A DNA stretch of 64,000 nt from positions 221,386 to 285,385 of the forward strand of contig NZ_JANUEQ010000007.1 in assembly GCF_024807845.1 (NCBI RefSeq). Direction: 5' to 3'. This DNA is from Klebsiella sp. BIGb0407 (GTDB lineage: Bacteria > Pseudomonadota > Gammaproteobacteria > Enterobacterales > Enterobacteriaceae). Made by a program: the position numbers and the translations under genes. Position 1 is the stretch's first letter; every line of letters starts with the position of its first letter. This document shows positions 1 through 9,259 of this stretch, piece after piece. The notes below the pieces were generated by a model, which saw only the letters and a list, made by a program, of their open reading frames with translations, did no database searches and was not told the origin of the DNA.

Positions 1-1189
1 TGAATCCGAGCAGGAACTGGCTCAGCATGAGCTGATCCGGGCGGGTCAGGTTATTGGACTGGCTATCCAACAGCGAGGCGACCATGATCAGTGCCAGCGA
101 AGTGATGATGGGCCAGGCCAGTTTAGTGGGCTTAAGCGTCAGGCAGCTGGTGATTATCCCGCAGACGATCCCGGCGAAAATAGACCAGGCCAGGTGAGTC
201 ATTTGCTCGTTTTGCAGGCCGACATACTGCAGCCAGCCGATAACCCCGGTGTTCTGCTCAGCCAGCACGATGCGGATCAGCAGCATAATCAGCCCCAGGC
301 GCAGAATACTGCCGCTGGAAAGCCAGCGTATATTCAGCAGCGGGTTGCTGCGGTTATGCTCAAAGGTGATTGCGCTGACGATAAGCACCAGCGATAAAGC
401 CAGCGCCCAGCCTATCCAGGGCGCTTCAAACCACCAGTCGAGCCTGCCCATGGAAAGTACCGCACAGAGCAGCGCCAGGCCGGGGGCCAGCAGAATAAAG
501 GTGATGAAATCTTTTTTCTCAAACACTTTGCGCCTGTCGCTGGGGGGGAGTTTGAGCGCGATAACGCAGGCCAGTGAAATCAGCGCCAGCCCGAGTTCAA
601 ACAGATACAGGCCGCGCCATTCTTCAAGCTGTAATAGCTCGGTTGAAAAGAGCCGTGCAATAGGGATAGCAAGCGACGAGCCGGTTATCCCGATGGTTAA
701 CGCTTTCAAGCGATGTTTAGCGGGCCAGGCCTGAATTTGATAATAGATCCCCAGCGAACTGAGCGCGGCGCCCACCATACCGTGGGCCGCTCGCACCATC
801 AGCGCTGAACTGAGATCGTTAACAAACAGGTGAAAGAAGGTCACCAGCACATAGAGCACCAGAAACCCTTCAGTGAAGGCGCGCAGACCATACTGCTGGC
901 GGAACTTCACCAGCAGTAAGTTGATGGAAATATTGGTCATCACGTAGACGGCAGGCAGCCAGGCAATCTCTGTCGACCAGGCAGCAAAAGTCCCCTGCAG
1001 ATTTTGCAGGTTTGCCGAAACCATGGCATTACCCATCGCCCCGGTCAGACACACCAGCAGACCGACAATACCAAAAGCAAAGCGTTTCGAGGTACTGTGG
1101 ATGGGGGTTGAAGGCGAACCGAGCAGGGCGGGTTTTTCATGAGGCTGCCACTCGCGAGGCGCATAAGGATTGCGTTGAGGCAAGCGCAT
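1..1189 (-). CDS. MFS drug-efflux transporter (partial, C-terminus beyond window)
   Basis: The reverse strand encodes a continuous hydrophobic protein that runs off the left edge. The start is ATG at 1189, since an in-frame TAG lies a few codons upstream and an AGGTAA element precedes it. A polar N-terminus of about 45 residues (rich in Pro, Arg and Ser) is followed by regularly spaced hydrophobic segments typical of the major facilitator superfamily, probably the DHA2/EmrB-like 14-helix group, which export drugs by proton antiport across the inner membrane. It is divergent from the AraC-type regulator at 1463, a common arrangement for an efflux pump and its regulator. The substrate cannot be read from the sequence. 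Confidence 0.75.
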   Translation of the reverse strand, partial: MRLPQRNPYAPREWQPHEKPALLGSPSTPIHSTSKRFAFGIVGLLVCLTGAMGNAMVSANLQNLQGTFAAWSTEIAWLPAVYVMTNISINLLLVKFRQQYGLRAFTEGFLVLYVLVTFFHLFVNDLSSALMVRAAHGMVGAALSSLGIYYQIQAWPAKHRLKALTIGITGSSLAIPIARLFSTELLQLEEWRGLYLFELGLALISLACVIALKLPPSDRRKVFEKKDFITFILLAPGLALLCAVLSMGRLDWWFEAPWIGWALALSLVLIVSAITFEHNRSNPLLNIRWLSSGSILRLGLIMLLIRIVLAEQNTGVIGWLQYVGLQNEQMTHLAWSIFAGIVCGIITSCLTLKPTKLAWPIITSLALIMVASLLDSQSNNLTRPDQLMLSQFLLGF

Positions 1190-1462
1190 AAGGGTTGTTA
1201 CCTATCTCAATGTTTAATTATTAGCATGCTAATTATTTATATTTTAGCAAGAATGATAGCGCAAGTGAATGGCATAATAATCGACCCGCGGTTAAAAGTT
1301 GACTCGTCTTGCGTAGATTGAGACTGTTCTGTCTTAAAATACCCTCTATGTCACCTTGTATTATTGATTACTACCGTGCCTTTATGGGTAAACGCTATTT
1401 GAGCAAGACTGGTCAGGCAAACTCAATCGCCTTCGAGCATAGTAAGCAGCACGGAGGAAGTC

Positions 1463-2338
1463 ATGTGTGATAATAAAACCGAGAGTTACGCCAGACGTTT
1501 TAAACAGGTCTTTGATTATATTGACCGCCATCTCGACGATACCTTATTACTGGAAAAACTCAGTGAAGTGGCTCACTTCTCGCCCTTTCATTTCCATCGC
1601 CAGTTTTCGAGTTATTGCGGGATACCCCCTGGCCGTTACATCCAGATAATGCGCTTAAAACGCGCGTCTTATCGGCTGGCTTTTAATCCGTTAGAGAAAA
1701 TTACTGATATCGCGTTCGACGCCGGTTTTCAGCATGCAGAATCATTTAGCCGGGCTTTCAGGCAAATGTTTGGCATGTCACCGACGCAATTTCGCCAGCA
1801 GCCCCCCTGGGTGGACTGGCATAAGCGGATATCTGAACCCTATAAAGCCAGGAGACAACCTATGCAAGGCCAGGTAAACATCATCCATTTTCCCGCGGCA
1901 TCAATCGCGATGCTGACTCATCACGGGCAACCAGAGCTTATCAATGAAACGGCGGCTCGTTTTATTGAATGGCGAAAAAACACCGGATATTCGCCCGTTG
2001 CCAGCAGCCAGACATACGGTATTGCGCCCCATGATCCAACTTTAACGCCGCCGGATGAATTTGAGTTTCATCTTTGCGGAACGGTCACCTCACCAATTGT
2101 GGAAGAGAGTCGCTTTGGAGTGATAAACAGTGATATCCCGGCAGGTCGATGTGCAGTGTTGCGCCATCAAGGGTCGCATGAGGCATTAACCGAGCTGGCT
2201 AAATCGCTATATCGCGACTGGCTACCGCAGAGCGGAGAAGAACTGCGCGATTTCCCGCTGTTCTTTCACTACCACAACTTTATGAATGAGGTGGCGGAAC
2301 ATGAACTGCTCACCGACATCTATTTGCCATTGAAATAA
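1463..2338 (+). CDS. AraC-family regulator with GyrI-like effector domain
   Basis: This 291-residue protein has a double helix-turn-helix AraC/XylS DNA-binding domain at about residues 10-113, with the typical second-HTH pattern ITDIAFDAGFQHAESFSRAF. It is followed by a GyrI/Rob-like small-molecule-binding domain from about 134 to the end. The architecture resembles Rob and other AraC-GyrI regulators that sense hydrophobic or cationic compounds. The ATG at 1463 is preceded by a strong GGAGGAAG site. Divergence from the MFS exporter suggests that it controls that pump, which is inference from context. Confidence 0.85.
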   Translation: MCDNKTESYARRFKQVFDYIDRHLDDTLLLEKLSEVAHFSPFHFHRQFSSYCGIPPGRYIQIMRLKRASYRLAFNPLEKITDIAFDAGFQHAESFSRAFRQMFGMSPTQFRQQPPWVDWHKRISEPYKARRQPMQGQVNIIHFPAASIAMLTHHGQPELINETAARFIEWRKNTGYSPVASSQTYGIAPHDPTLTPPDEFEFHLCGTVTSPIVEESRFGVINSDIPAGRCAVLRHQGSHEALTELAKSLYRDWLPQSGEELRDFPLFFHYHNFMNEVAEHELLTDIYLPLK

Positions 2339-2736
2339 ACGGAGCCAGTTGGTCATATTCACAAATTGGTTCATAAGTTAAACGCGCTAAGAAGCTTCTT
2401 AGCGCTCAATGGGTTCTCACCGTCACTCGCTCCTAAAATCCCCGCTTTGCGATACGCATCACTGACACTCTCTCCACTTTCGACGGATTTTAGTCTCTCG
2501 GGAGCGCTCTTTATGTGAATAGTCCTGTTAAGCGTGATACTCACAACACTACTTTATGCGAATGCACAAATATAAGTCTCTACTTAGATGTGTTTGTCTA
2601 AAGTAGTTGAGTAAAATAATGCTTATATTTGATATTGAAACGTCTTTTCAATAAACGCGAGCCGCTTTACCACTTTGCACCATGCAATGTATCTCAGGTG
2701 AGCACAGTGATTTACTTATTGCCTTAAGGACTGATA
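2339..2736. promoter_or_regulatory. 398-bp intergenic region with palindrome and nested inverted repeat
   Basis: No gene is visible. A perfect 22-bp palindrome lies at 2384-2405 (arms GCGCTAAGAAG/CTTCTTAGCGC), just after the regulator's stop, with no T-run. Upstream of the dehydratase gene is a nested inverted repeat. Its outer arms are CAAATATAAG at 2567-2576 and CTTATATTTG at 2622-2631, and its inner arms are CTACTTAGA at 2580-2588 and TCTAAAGTAG at 2597-2606. The latter could be an operator pair or a leader hairpin for the 2737 operon. Confidence 0.5.
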
Positions 2737-3891
2737 ATGAAAATTGAATCAGTAAATGTCACCGTTTTCCAATATCCCACCCGACGGGTCTCTGACAGTG
2801 CTGGTCACTCTCATCCCGGTGCGGAAGGGATGGCTAAAATGGCGATGCTGACGATTACTGCCGATGATGGTACCCAGGGTTATTCGTTTGCTCCCCCTGA
2901 AGTGGTGCGGCCTTTTGTGGTTAACACCTTCTTCCGTAAGGTGATGGTAGGACAAGATCCCTTCAATCGTGAACGTATCTGGCAGGATCTCAATCACTGG
3001 CAGCGCGGGAGTGCGCATCAGCTGACCGAGCGCGCCCTGTCATTTGTCGAGCAGGCGCTGTGGGATCTGATTGGCCGTAAACTGAATATGCCGGTGTATA
3101 AGCTACTGGGTGGATTCCGTGACAAGGTTCCTGCTTACGGCAGTACCATGTGTGGTGATGACCTGCCCGGGGGTCTGTCCACTCCCGAAGAGTACGCCAG
3201 TTTTGCCGAGAAGTTAGTCGCCCGCGGCTATCAGGCAATAAAGCTGCACACCTGGATGCCGCCGGTTTCTTTTGCACCTAACCCTAAAATGGATATCAAA
3301 GCCTGCGCCGCGGTACGTGAAGCCGTCGGGCCGGATATTGACCTGATGATCGACGGGTATCACTGGTACAGCCGCAGCGAAGCCTTGTGGATAGGTAAAG
3401 AGCTGGAGAAGCTTAACTTTGCCTGGTTCGAAGAGCCGATGGAAGAAGACTCCATGTCCTCATATGCCTGGCTTGCGGAAAACCTGACTATCCCTATCGT
3501 CGGTCCTGAAAGTTTTGGCGGTAAGCACCATATGCGCGCCGAATGGGTTAAAGCGGGCGCCTGCGATATTCTCCGTGCCGGATCGAACGGCGTCGGCGGA
3601 ATTACGCCAACCATGAAGGTTGCCGCTCTGGCCGAGTCGTTCGGTATGGATTGTGAAGTGCATGGTAACGGTGCAGCAAGTCTGGCGGTTGTCGGAGCCA
3701 TTCGCAACTGTCGCTGGTATGAACGCGGCCTGCTGCATCCTTTCCTCGAGTACGACGAACCCGCTGCCTACCTGAATAGCATTGTCGACCCTATGGACGC
3801 GCAGGGCTTTGTGCATCTGCCTCAAGGCCCGGGACTGGGCGAAGACATTAATTTCAACTATATCGAAGCCAATACTGTCAGCCACGACTGA
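2737..3891 (+). CDS. Enolase-superfamily (mandelate racemase/muconate lactonizing) sugar-acid dehydratase
   Basis: This 384-residue protein has an N-terminal capping domain (about 1-130) and a C-terminal barrel with superfamily catalytic features. These are the K169-x-H171 pair (in place of the common KxK), metal ligands Asp206, Glu232 (FEEP motif) and Glu258 (GPES), and a probable Asp277/His309 dyad. Members abstract the proton alpha to a carboxylate, and many bacterial ones dehydrate aldonic or aldaric acids. The start follows an AAGGA site seven bases upstream. It leads an ABC-transporter gene set and lies near garLRK and cdaR, so an acid-sugar dehydratase role is likely. The exact substrate is unknown, and I do not equate it with GarD, GudD or talarate dehydratase. 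Confidence 0.8.
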   Translation: MKIESVNVTVFQYPTRRVSDSAGHSHPGAEGMAKMAMLTITADDGTQGYSFAPPEVVRPFVVNTFFRKVMVGQDPFNRERIWQDLNHWQRGSAHQLTERALSFVEQALWDLIGRKLNMPVYKLLGGFRDKVPAYGSTMCGDDLPGGLSTPEEYASFAEKLVARGYQAIKLHTWMPPVSFAPNPKMDIKACAAVREAVGPDIDLMIDGYHWYSRSEALWIGKELEKLNFAWFEEPMEEDSMSSYAWLAENLTIPIVGPESFGGKHHMRAEWVKAGACDILRAGSNGVGGITPTMKVAALAESFGMDCEVHGNGAASLAVVGAIRNCRWYERGLLHPFLEYDEPAAYLNSIVDPMDAQGFVHLPQGPGLGEDINFNYIEANTVSHD

Positions 3892-3955
3892 CCTAAATAA
3901 ATAAGTTCAGGCGCGCTACCTCGGCGTAGCCTGACGTACCCTACAGGCGGTAGAT

Positions 3956-5578
3956 ATGAAAAAGAACGCTATTCTTGGCGTGTGTCTGCTCACGCTTATC
4001 ATGGCAATAGGAAGCCCTGGCGCTCAGGCAAAAACGCCTGACGATCAGCTGATTATTGGCATGAATATGAATAACCTGCTGACCCTTGATCCGGCCGCGA
4101 TGACCGGTAACGAAGTCGTGGGCATTGTCGTTAATCTCTATGACTCGCTGGTTGAGTTAGATCCGAAGCAATTAAACCGTGTGACGCCAGCCCTGGCGCA
4201 AACCTGGGATGTGAGTCCGGATGGTAAAACCCTGACTTTTCACCTGCGTAACGATGTGAAGTTTCACTCAGGTAATCCTTTAACCGCCGAAGATGTGGTC
4301 TGGTCAATGCGCCGGATCCTGCATCTTAACCTGGCCCAGGCATCGGTCTGGAAATCCTACGGTTTTACTAAGAAAAATGTCGATGAGCTGGTCACCGCTC
4401 CGGATAAATACACCGTTAAAATGGTCCTGCCGAAAGCAAACGATCCGCAATTAGTGATTTATTCTCTGGGGGCGCTGGGCAATTTAGGCGTGCTGGACAG
4501 TAAAACAGTGCAAAGCCATGAGCGGGATAATGACTGGGGCAATCGCTGGTTATCAACCAATGAAGCCGGCTCTGGCCCGTTTATTCTCGATACCTGGCAG
4601 GCTAAAGACGTCTTACGTATGAAGGCTAACCCTGATTACTGGCGCGGTGAGCCGAAAATGAACCGCGTTGTATTGCGTCATTTTCAGGAATCACAAACCT
4701 TACGTCTGATGATTGAAAAAGGGGATTTAGATGTCGCCAGTAATATGGCGGTATCTGATATAAACGCCCTGCGTAAGCAGCCGGATTTGACGGTTGAAGC
4801 AGTACAACGTGGCACTATGTACTACGTTGCCATGAATATGAAAGACCCGCAGTTTGCTAACCCTAAAGTGCGTGAGGCAATAAGATATCTGATTGATTAT
4901 GATGGTATCAATAAGGCTCTGATGCCGGGGTATGGCGTGCTTCATCAGCGTCCGATTAAAGCCGGTATGCCGTCTACCTTACCGGATCCGGGCTATAAAT
5001 TAGATATCGACAAAGCCAAAGCGCTGCTTGCTGAGGCGGGCTATCCCGATGGCTTTGATACCACTATTCGATCCCTCTCCGATCAGCCGTTCCTGAATAT
5101 TGCCATCGCGGTGCAATCGACCCTGATGCAAGCGGGTATTAAGGCCAAAATCATTACCGGCACCGGCAACCAGATCTATGGTGCGATGCGCGAGCGTAAG
5201 TTCGAGTTACTCGTCGGACGTGGCGGTAGTGGCATGGAGCCTCACCCTCATTCCAGCCTGCGTGCTCTGGTGTATAACCCGGATAATAGCGATGCCGCCA
5301 AACTGACTAACTTCCAGGGCTGGCGTACCGGGTTCTATGATAAGCAGCTCAACGAAATGATCGACCAGGCGTTGTTGGAGCGCGATCCTCAGAAACAAAT
5401 CGCGGATTACCAGGCAATCCAGGTCCGTTACGATAAATTGATTCCCGCATTGTTACCCCTCTCGCAGATGGTTGACTCGGTAGTGATACGTAATGAAGTC
5501 AAAGACTATCAATCCCACCCATCGGCAACCACCTTCTTACGTGAGGTGTATAAAACACCTGAAGGAGAGAAACCATGA
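3956..5578 (+). CDS. ABC transporter periplasmic substrate-binding protein, family 5 (DppA/OppA type)
   Basis: This 540-residue protein has a signal peptide cleaved after about residue 25 (ends SPGAQA). The mature part is a family-5 solute-binding protein (SBP_bac_5), with the typical TPALAQTWDVSPDGKTLTFH block near the N-terminus. The family binds peptides, nickel, and also oligosaccharides or sugar acids. It lies 64 bases after the dehydratase gene, and its stop overlaps the start of the first permease (ATGA), so it belongs to one operon. The linked enzymes make a non-peptide substrate plausible, which is an inference. Confidence 0.85.
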   Translation: MKKNAILGVCLLTLIMAIGSPGAQAKTPDDQLIIGMNMNNLLTLDPAAMTGNEVVGIVVNLYDSLVELDPKQLNRVTPALAQTWDVSPDGKTLTFHLRNDVKFHSGNPLTAEDVVWSMRRILHLNLAQASVWKSYGFTKKNVDELVTAPDKYTVKMVLPKANDPQLVIYSLGALGNLGVLDSKTVQSHERDNDWGNRWLSTNEAGSGPFILDTWQAKDVLRMKANPDYWRGEPKMNRVVLRHFQESQTLRLMIEKGDLDVASNMAVSDINALRKQPDLTVEAVQRGTMYYVAMNMKDPQFANPKVREAIRYLIDYDGINKALMPGYGVLHQRPIKAGMPSTLPDPGYKLDIDKAKALLAEAGYPDGFDTTIRSLSDQPFLNIAIAVQSTLMQAGIKAKIITGTGNQIYGAMRERKFELLVGRGGSGMEPHPHSSLRALVYNPDNSDAAKLTNFQGWRTGFYDKQLNEMIDQALLERDPQKQIADYQAIQVRYDKLIPALLPLSQMVDSVVIRNEVKDYQSHPSATTFLREVYKTPEGEKP

Positions 5579-6612
5579 GTGCGACTTTTATGGCTTCCGG
5601 CTCTCGCTTGCGGAATTTTTCAAAACGGCTGATGCAGGTAGTGATAACCCTGTTGGGGCTGCTGATCCTCACCTTTACGATCGGCCGCGTGATGCCCATC
5701 GATCCAGTACTGGCGATCGTCGGTCCGGATGCCGATCAGAGTACATACCAGCAGGTTTATCAGCAGCTTGGCTTTGATAAATCCCTGATGACTCAGTTCG
5801 GTATCTATTTTGTTAACCTGCTGCATGGTGATCTGGGTAATGCCTTACTGACCGGTAAGCCGGTGATTGACGACATTATTCGCGTGTTCCCGGCCACCAT
5901 GGAACTAGCGACGATGGCAATCATCGTCGGTGCAGGTCTGGGTATCCCGTTGGGTGTTCTGGCCGCTGCACGCCGTAACAGTGTCTATGACTACATTGTG
6001 CGTATTATCAGCCTGGCCGGTTACTCGACGCCGATTTTCTGGGTAGGGATGATAGGGCTGCTGGTGTTCTATGCCTGGCTGGGCTGGGTCGGTGGAGCAG
6101 GGCGTCTGGAACTTGGGCTGGATGGCGTGGTACCGCGTCGCACCGGGCTGATGACCATTGATGCGATACTTGCCGGAAACAGTCAGGTCTTTTGGAACGC
6201 GATTAATCACTTAGTGTTACCGGCCTCACTGCTCGGCTTCCATTCAATGGCCTATATTAGCCGAATGACGCGTAGCTTTATGTTGGCTCAGCTTTCACAG
6301 GAGTTTATCTTAACCGCCCGTGTTAAAGGGTTAACCGAGCGTCAGGTTATCTGGAACCATGCTTTTCGCAATATCCTCGTGCAGCTGCTTACCGTGGTGG
6401 CATTAGCCTACGGTTCGTTGCTCGAAGGTGCAGTACTGATTGAGACGGTGTTCTCCTGGCCGGGCTTTGGTTCATACCTGACGGGCAGCCTGCTGCTGGG
6501 GGATATGAATGCGGTGATGGGCTGCGTACTGCTGGTGGGGGTCATTTTTGTCATGCTCAACCTGCTCTCTGACATGCTCTATCAATTCTTCGACCCGAGG
6601 ACAAAATCATGA
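5575..6612 (+). CDS. ABC transporter permease, DppB/OppB type
   Basis: This 345-residue polytopic inner-membrane protein has one N-terminal helix, a periplasmic region, and five C-terminal helices carrying the EAA-type loop (LTARVKGLTERQVIWNHAFR). It is the first of two permeases that form the channel of a Dpp/Opp-type importer. Its ATG overlaps the stop of the binding-protein gene by four bases, and its own stop overlaps the next permease start, implying translational coupling. Length and order match the family. Confidence 0.88.
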   Translation: MSATFMASGSRLRNFSKRLMQVVITLLGLLILTFTIGRVMPIDPVLAIVGPDADQSTYQQVYQQLGFDKSLMTQFGIYFVNLLHGDLGNALLTGKPVIDDIIRVFPATMELATMAIIVGAGLGIPLGVLAAARRNSVYDYIVRIISLAGYSTPIFWVGMIGLLVFYAWLGWVGGAGRLELGLDGVVPRRTGLMTIDAILAGNSQVFWNAINHLVLPASLLGFHSMAYISRMTRSFMLAQLSQEFILTARVKGLTERQVIWNHAFRNILVQLLTVVALAYGSLLEGAVLIETVFSWPGFGSYLTGSLLLGDMNAVMGCVLLVGVIFVMLNLLSDMLYQFFDPRTKS

Positions 6613-7514
6613 GTATTTCTCTCGATACGCCGCAGGGTAATCAGGCGAGTGAGGCGAGTCTGCGTATCAAACGCACGCTGTCTCGCTGCTGGGGATTCGC
6701 GATTAAAATGGCCCGTAATCCCCTTACGGCAATCGGCGGCAGTATCATCTTGCTGCTGATTATCGTGGCGATATTTGCCCCGTTAATTGCCCCCTATAAT
6801 CCGCTGGTACAGAACCTCAATAATGTCCTGGTGGCACCCAATGCCCAGCACTGGTTTGGTACCGATGAGTTTGGCCGCGATATCTTTAGCCGCCTGGTCT
6901 ACGGGGCACGCATCACGCTCTACATTGTGCTGCTGGTTTCCATCACGGTCGGGCCGATTGGTTTACTGCTCGGGGTCTGTGCCGGATATTTTGGCGGCAA
7001 GGTGGATATGGTCCTGATGCGGGTGACGGATATTTTTATCTCCTTCCCGAGCCTGGTCCTGGCGCTGGCCTTTGTCGCGGCTTTAGGCCCGGGACTTGAG
7101 CATGTGGTGATAGCCATTACCCTTACCGCCTGGCCACCGATTGCGCGTTTAGCCAGGGCTGAAACGCTGTCACTCAGACAGGCTGATTTTATCTCAGCAG
7201 TACGCTTACAGGGCGCTTCTCCGGCTCGCGTACTCTGGCATCACATTGTTCCTCTGTGTCTTCCGTCGGTCATTATCCGCATCACCATGAATATGGCGGG
7301 CATTATTCTGACGGCAGCAGGTCTCGGCTTCCTGGGTCTTGGCGCTCAGCCGCCGGAGCCTGAATGGGGCGCGATGATTTCCAGCGGACGTACTTACATG
7401 ATGGAGTGTTGGTGGGTGGTGACTATTCCAGGTCTGGCCATTCTTATCAACAGCTTAGCATTCAACTTCTTAGGAGATGGCCTACGTGACATACTCGACC
7501 CTCGCAGCGAATGA
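6609..7514 (+). CDS. ABC transporter permease, DppC/OppC type
   Basis: This 301-residue inner-membrane protein has the OppC N-terminal helix (about 35-60), the GTDEFGRDIFSRLVYGAR block that marks DppC-type permeases, and an EAA loop near residue 200 (AVRLQGASPARVLWHH). It partners the 5575 permease in the importer. Both ends overlap neighbouring genes: ATGA at the start, and its 3' end contains the start of the first ATPase gene. Confidence 0.88.
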   Translation: MSISLDTPQGNQASEASLRIKRTLSRCWGFAIKMARNPLTAIGGSIILLLIIVAIFAPLIAPYNPLVQNLNNVLVAPNAQHWFGTDEFGRDIFSRLVYGARITLYIVLLVSITVGPIGLLLGVCAGYFGGKVDMVLMRVTDIFISFPSLVLALAFVAALGPGLEHVVIAITLTAWPPIARLARAETLSLRQADFISAVRLQGASPARVLWHHIVPLCLPSVIIRITMNMAGIILTAAGLGFLGLGAQPPEPEWGAMISSGRTYMMECWWVVTIPGLAILINSLAFNFLGDGLRDILDPRSE

Positions 7515-8349
7515 TAGCCCTCTGCTCGACGTGCGCGATTTGTGCGTCGACTTTGTCAACGGCAGCGCCATCACCCAAGCGGTGCGCGGTGTCTCCTTTC
7601 AACTGGGAAAAGAAAAACTCGCCATTGTCGGTGAGTCGGGATCGGGAAAATCGACGGTCGGGCGTGCACTGCTCCATCTGCATCCGAAGAGCGCGCGCAT
7701 TACCGCCAGTAAGTTACAGTTTGGATCGCAGGACTTGCTGGGGGCTAATGAAGCCCAGATGCGCAAGATCCGCGGTAAGCGGATCTCAATGATTATGCAG
7801 GATCCGAAATACTCTCTGAACCCGGTGGTCTGTGTCGGAAAACAGATAGCCGAGGCCTGGCTGACGCATAATCCAGGGCGTAAGGATGAGGCGAAAGCGC
7901 GGGCGATGGAAATGCTGGATATTGTGCGCATTCGCGAGCCTCAGAGGGTTTATCACCTTTATCCCCATGAAATATCGGGAGGCCAGGGTCAGCGTATCAT
8001 GATAGCGATGATGCTGATTACCGACCCGGAGCTGGTTATCGCCGATGAGCCGACCTCGGCGCTGGACGTTTCTGTACGCTTACAGGTGTTAGGTTTGCTC
8101 GACGATCTGGTTAAGTCCCGCGGGCTGGGTCTTATCTTTATCAGCCATGACATTAACCTGGTACGTAGCTTCTGCGATCGGGTGCTGGTGATGTATGCCG
8201 GTCGGGTGGTGGAGTCTATCGCCGCCAGGGATCTGGATAATGCCCAGCACCCTTATACCCAGGGCCTGATCAACGCCTTGCCTGAAATCCACCATCGTCG
8301 CCCGATCCTGCCTGTGTTACAGCGTCAGGCGAGCTGGCTGAGCGAATAA
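7486..8349 (+). CDS. ABC transporter ATP-binding protein, DppD/OppD type
   Basis: An ABC ATPase with Walker A GESGSGKS, signature SGGQGQR, Walker B LVIADEP and the H-loop histidine in FISHD. Two starts are possible. ATG at 7477 lies one base after AGGAG, which is too close. GTG at 7486 has AGGAG at a normal distance of nine bases and is preferred. Either start overlaps the permease gene. It energises the importer together with the next gene. The C-terminus is shorter than in E. coli DppD and shows only the start of the usual oligopeptide-ABC extension. Confidence 0.85.
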   Translation: MTYSTLAANDSPLLDVRDLCVDFVNGSAITQAVRGVSFQLGKEKLAIVGESGSGKSTVGRALLHLHPKSARITASKLQFGSQDLLGANEAQMRKIRGKRISMIMQDPKYSLNPVVCVGKQIAEAWLTHNPGRKDEAKARAMEMLDIVRIREPQRVYHLYPHEISGGQGQRIMIAMMLITDPELVIADEPTSALDVSVRLQVLGLLDDLVKSRGLGLIFISHDINLVRSFCDRVLVMYAGRVVESIAARDLDNAQHPYTQGLINALPEIHHRRPILPVLQRQASWLSE

Positions 8350-8359
8350 GGAGTCTGTG

Positions 8360-9133
8360 ATGATTGACGTAAAAAATCTCAATTTGTCCTTTGGCGAAGG
8401 GGAAAAGCGCAGTCAGGTACTGCACGATGTCAGCCTTCATGTGCAGGCGGGAGAGATCTATGGTTTGGTCGGTGAGTCCGGGTCGGGCAAGACCACGGTA
8501 CTAAAATGCCTGGCGGGCCTGTTCACCCACTGGCAGGGGGAGCTGGCAATCGATGGTCAGCGCCTCGATCATAAGCTGACGAAAAACCGCTGCCGTCAGG
8601 TGCAGATGGTATTCCAGGATCCTTACGGATCGCTGCATCCCAGACATACCATTGGCGATATTCTCGAAGAGCCGTTGCAGATCCACGATATTAAAGACCG
8701 CGATCGGCGGATCTACTCCTTGCTGGATCGCGTGGGCCTCAGCCGCCAGTTCCGTGAGCGTTATCCCCATCAGTTGTCTGGCGGGCAGCGCCAGCGTGTG
8801 GCTATCGCCAGAGCCCTGATCCTTGAGCCACAGATTTTACTGCTGGATGAACCGACCTCGGCATTAGATGTTTCGGTACAGGCTGAAATTCTTAATCTGC
8901 TGGTGGACTTGCAGCTGGAGTCAAACCTGACGTATCTGATGGTGACCCACGATCTGGGGGTCATTGCCCATCTGTGCCAGAAAGTGGCGGTAATGCAGTA
9001 CGGTAAAATTCTTGAAACCCTCACGGTTGATGCTTTGGTGAATCATCAGGCGCAGACGGCCTATACCCGGATGTTGCTTAACGCCAGCCAGTGCTATAGC
9101 CGTGAGATGGCGCGCGAAGTAGCCGAATACTAA
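8360..9133 (+). CDS. ABC transporter ATP-binding protein, DppF/OppF type
   Basis: This second ATPase of the importer is 257 residues long, with Walker A GESGSGKT, signature LSGGQRQR, Walker B ILLLDEP and the H-loop VTHD. The chosen ATG at 8360 lies six bases after AAGGAG. A GTG three bases earlier is less well placed. The stop of the preceding ATPase is ten bases upstream, so this is the last gene of the transporter operon. Confidence 0.87.
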   Translation: MIDVKNLNLSFGEGEKRSQVLHDVSLHVQAGEIYGLVGESGSGKTTVLKCLAGLFTHWQGELAIDGQRLDHKLTKNRCRQVQMVFQDPYGSLHPRHTIGDILEEPLQIHDIKDRDRRIYSLLDRVGLSRQFRERYPHQLSGGQRQRVAIARALILEPQILLLDEPTSALDVSVQAEILNLLVDLQLESNLTYLMVTHDLGVIAHLCQKVAVMQYGKILETLTVDALVNHQAQTAYTRMLLNASQCYSREMAREVAEY

Positions 9134-9142
9134 CCCTCCACA

Positions 9143-9182
9143 GAGCGCTGGCCGGTTGATTGTTAAGCCGGTCAGAATGCTC
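9143..9182 (+). terminator. Hairpin after transporter operon
   Basis: Inverted arms around CTGGCCGGTT and AAGCCGGTCAG, separated by a seven-base loop, follow the last transporter gene by about ten bases. There is no clear T-run, so termination efficiency is uncertain. Confidence 0.4.
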
Positions 9183-9204
9183 TGCAAAAGGTTAGGGCAT
9201 GCTG

Positions 9205-9245
9205 CAAAGTGACAGCCAGAGCCTATACTGAATACAGTGAAACCA
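9205..9245 (+). promoter_or_regulatory. Putative osmC promoter
   Basis: CTATACT at 9223-9229, preceded by GC, resembles the -10 element of stationary-phase (sigma-S) promoters, and osmC is known to be sigma-S and osmotically induced in E. coli. No good -35 is visible, as expected for such promoters. It lies about 30 bases upstream of the osmC start. Confidence 0.45.
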
Positions 9246-9259
9246 AACGGAGGAGCAAT

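Noticed and set aside
249..734. 161-codon plus-strand frame at the left edge
   Set aside because: Antisense to the MFS transporter, whose reverse-strand translation is a clear membrane protein.
3460..3885. 141-codon minus-strand frame inside the dehydratase gene
   Set aside because: Fully antisense to a strongly supported enzyme gene.
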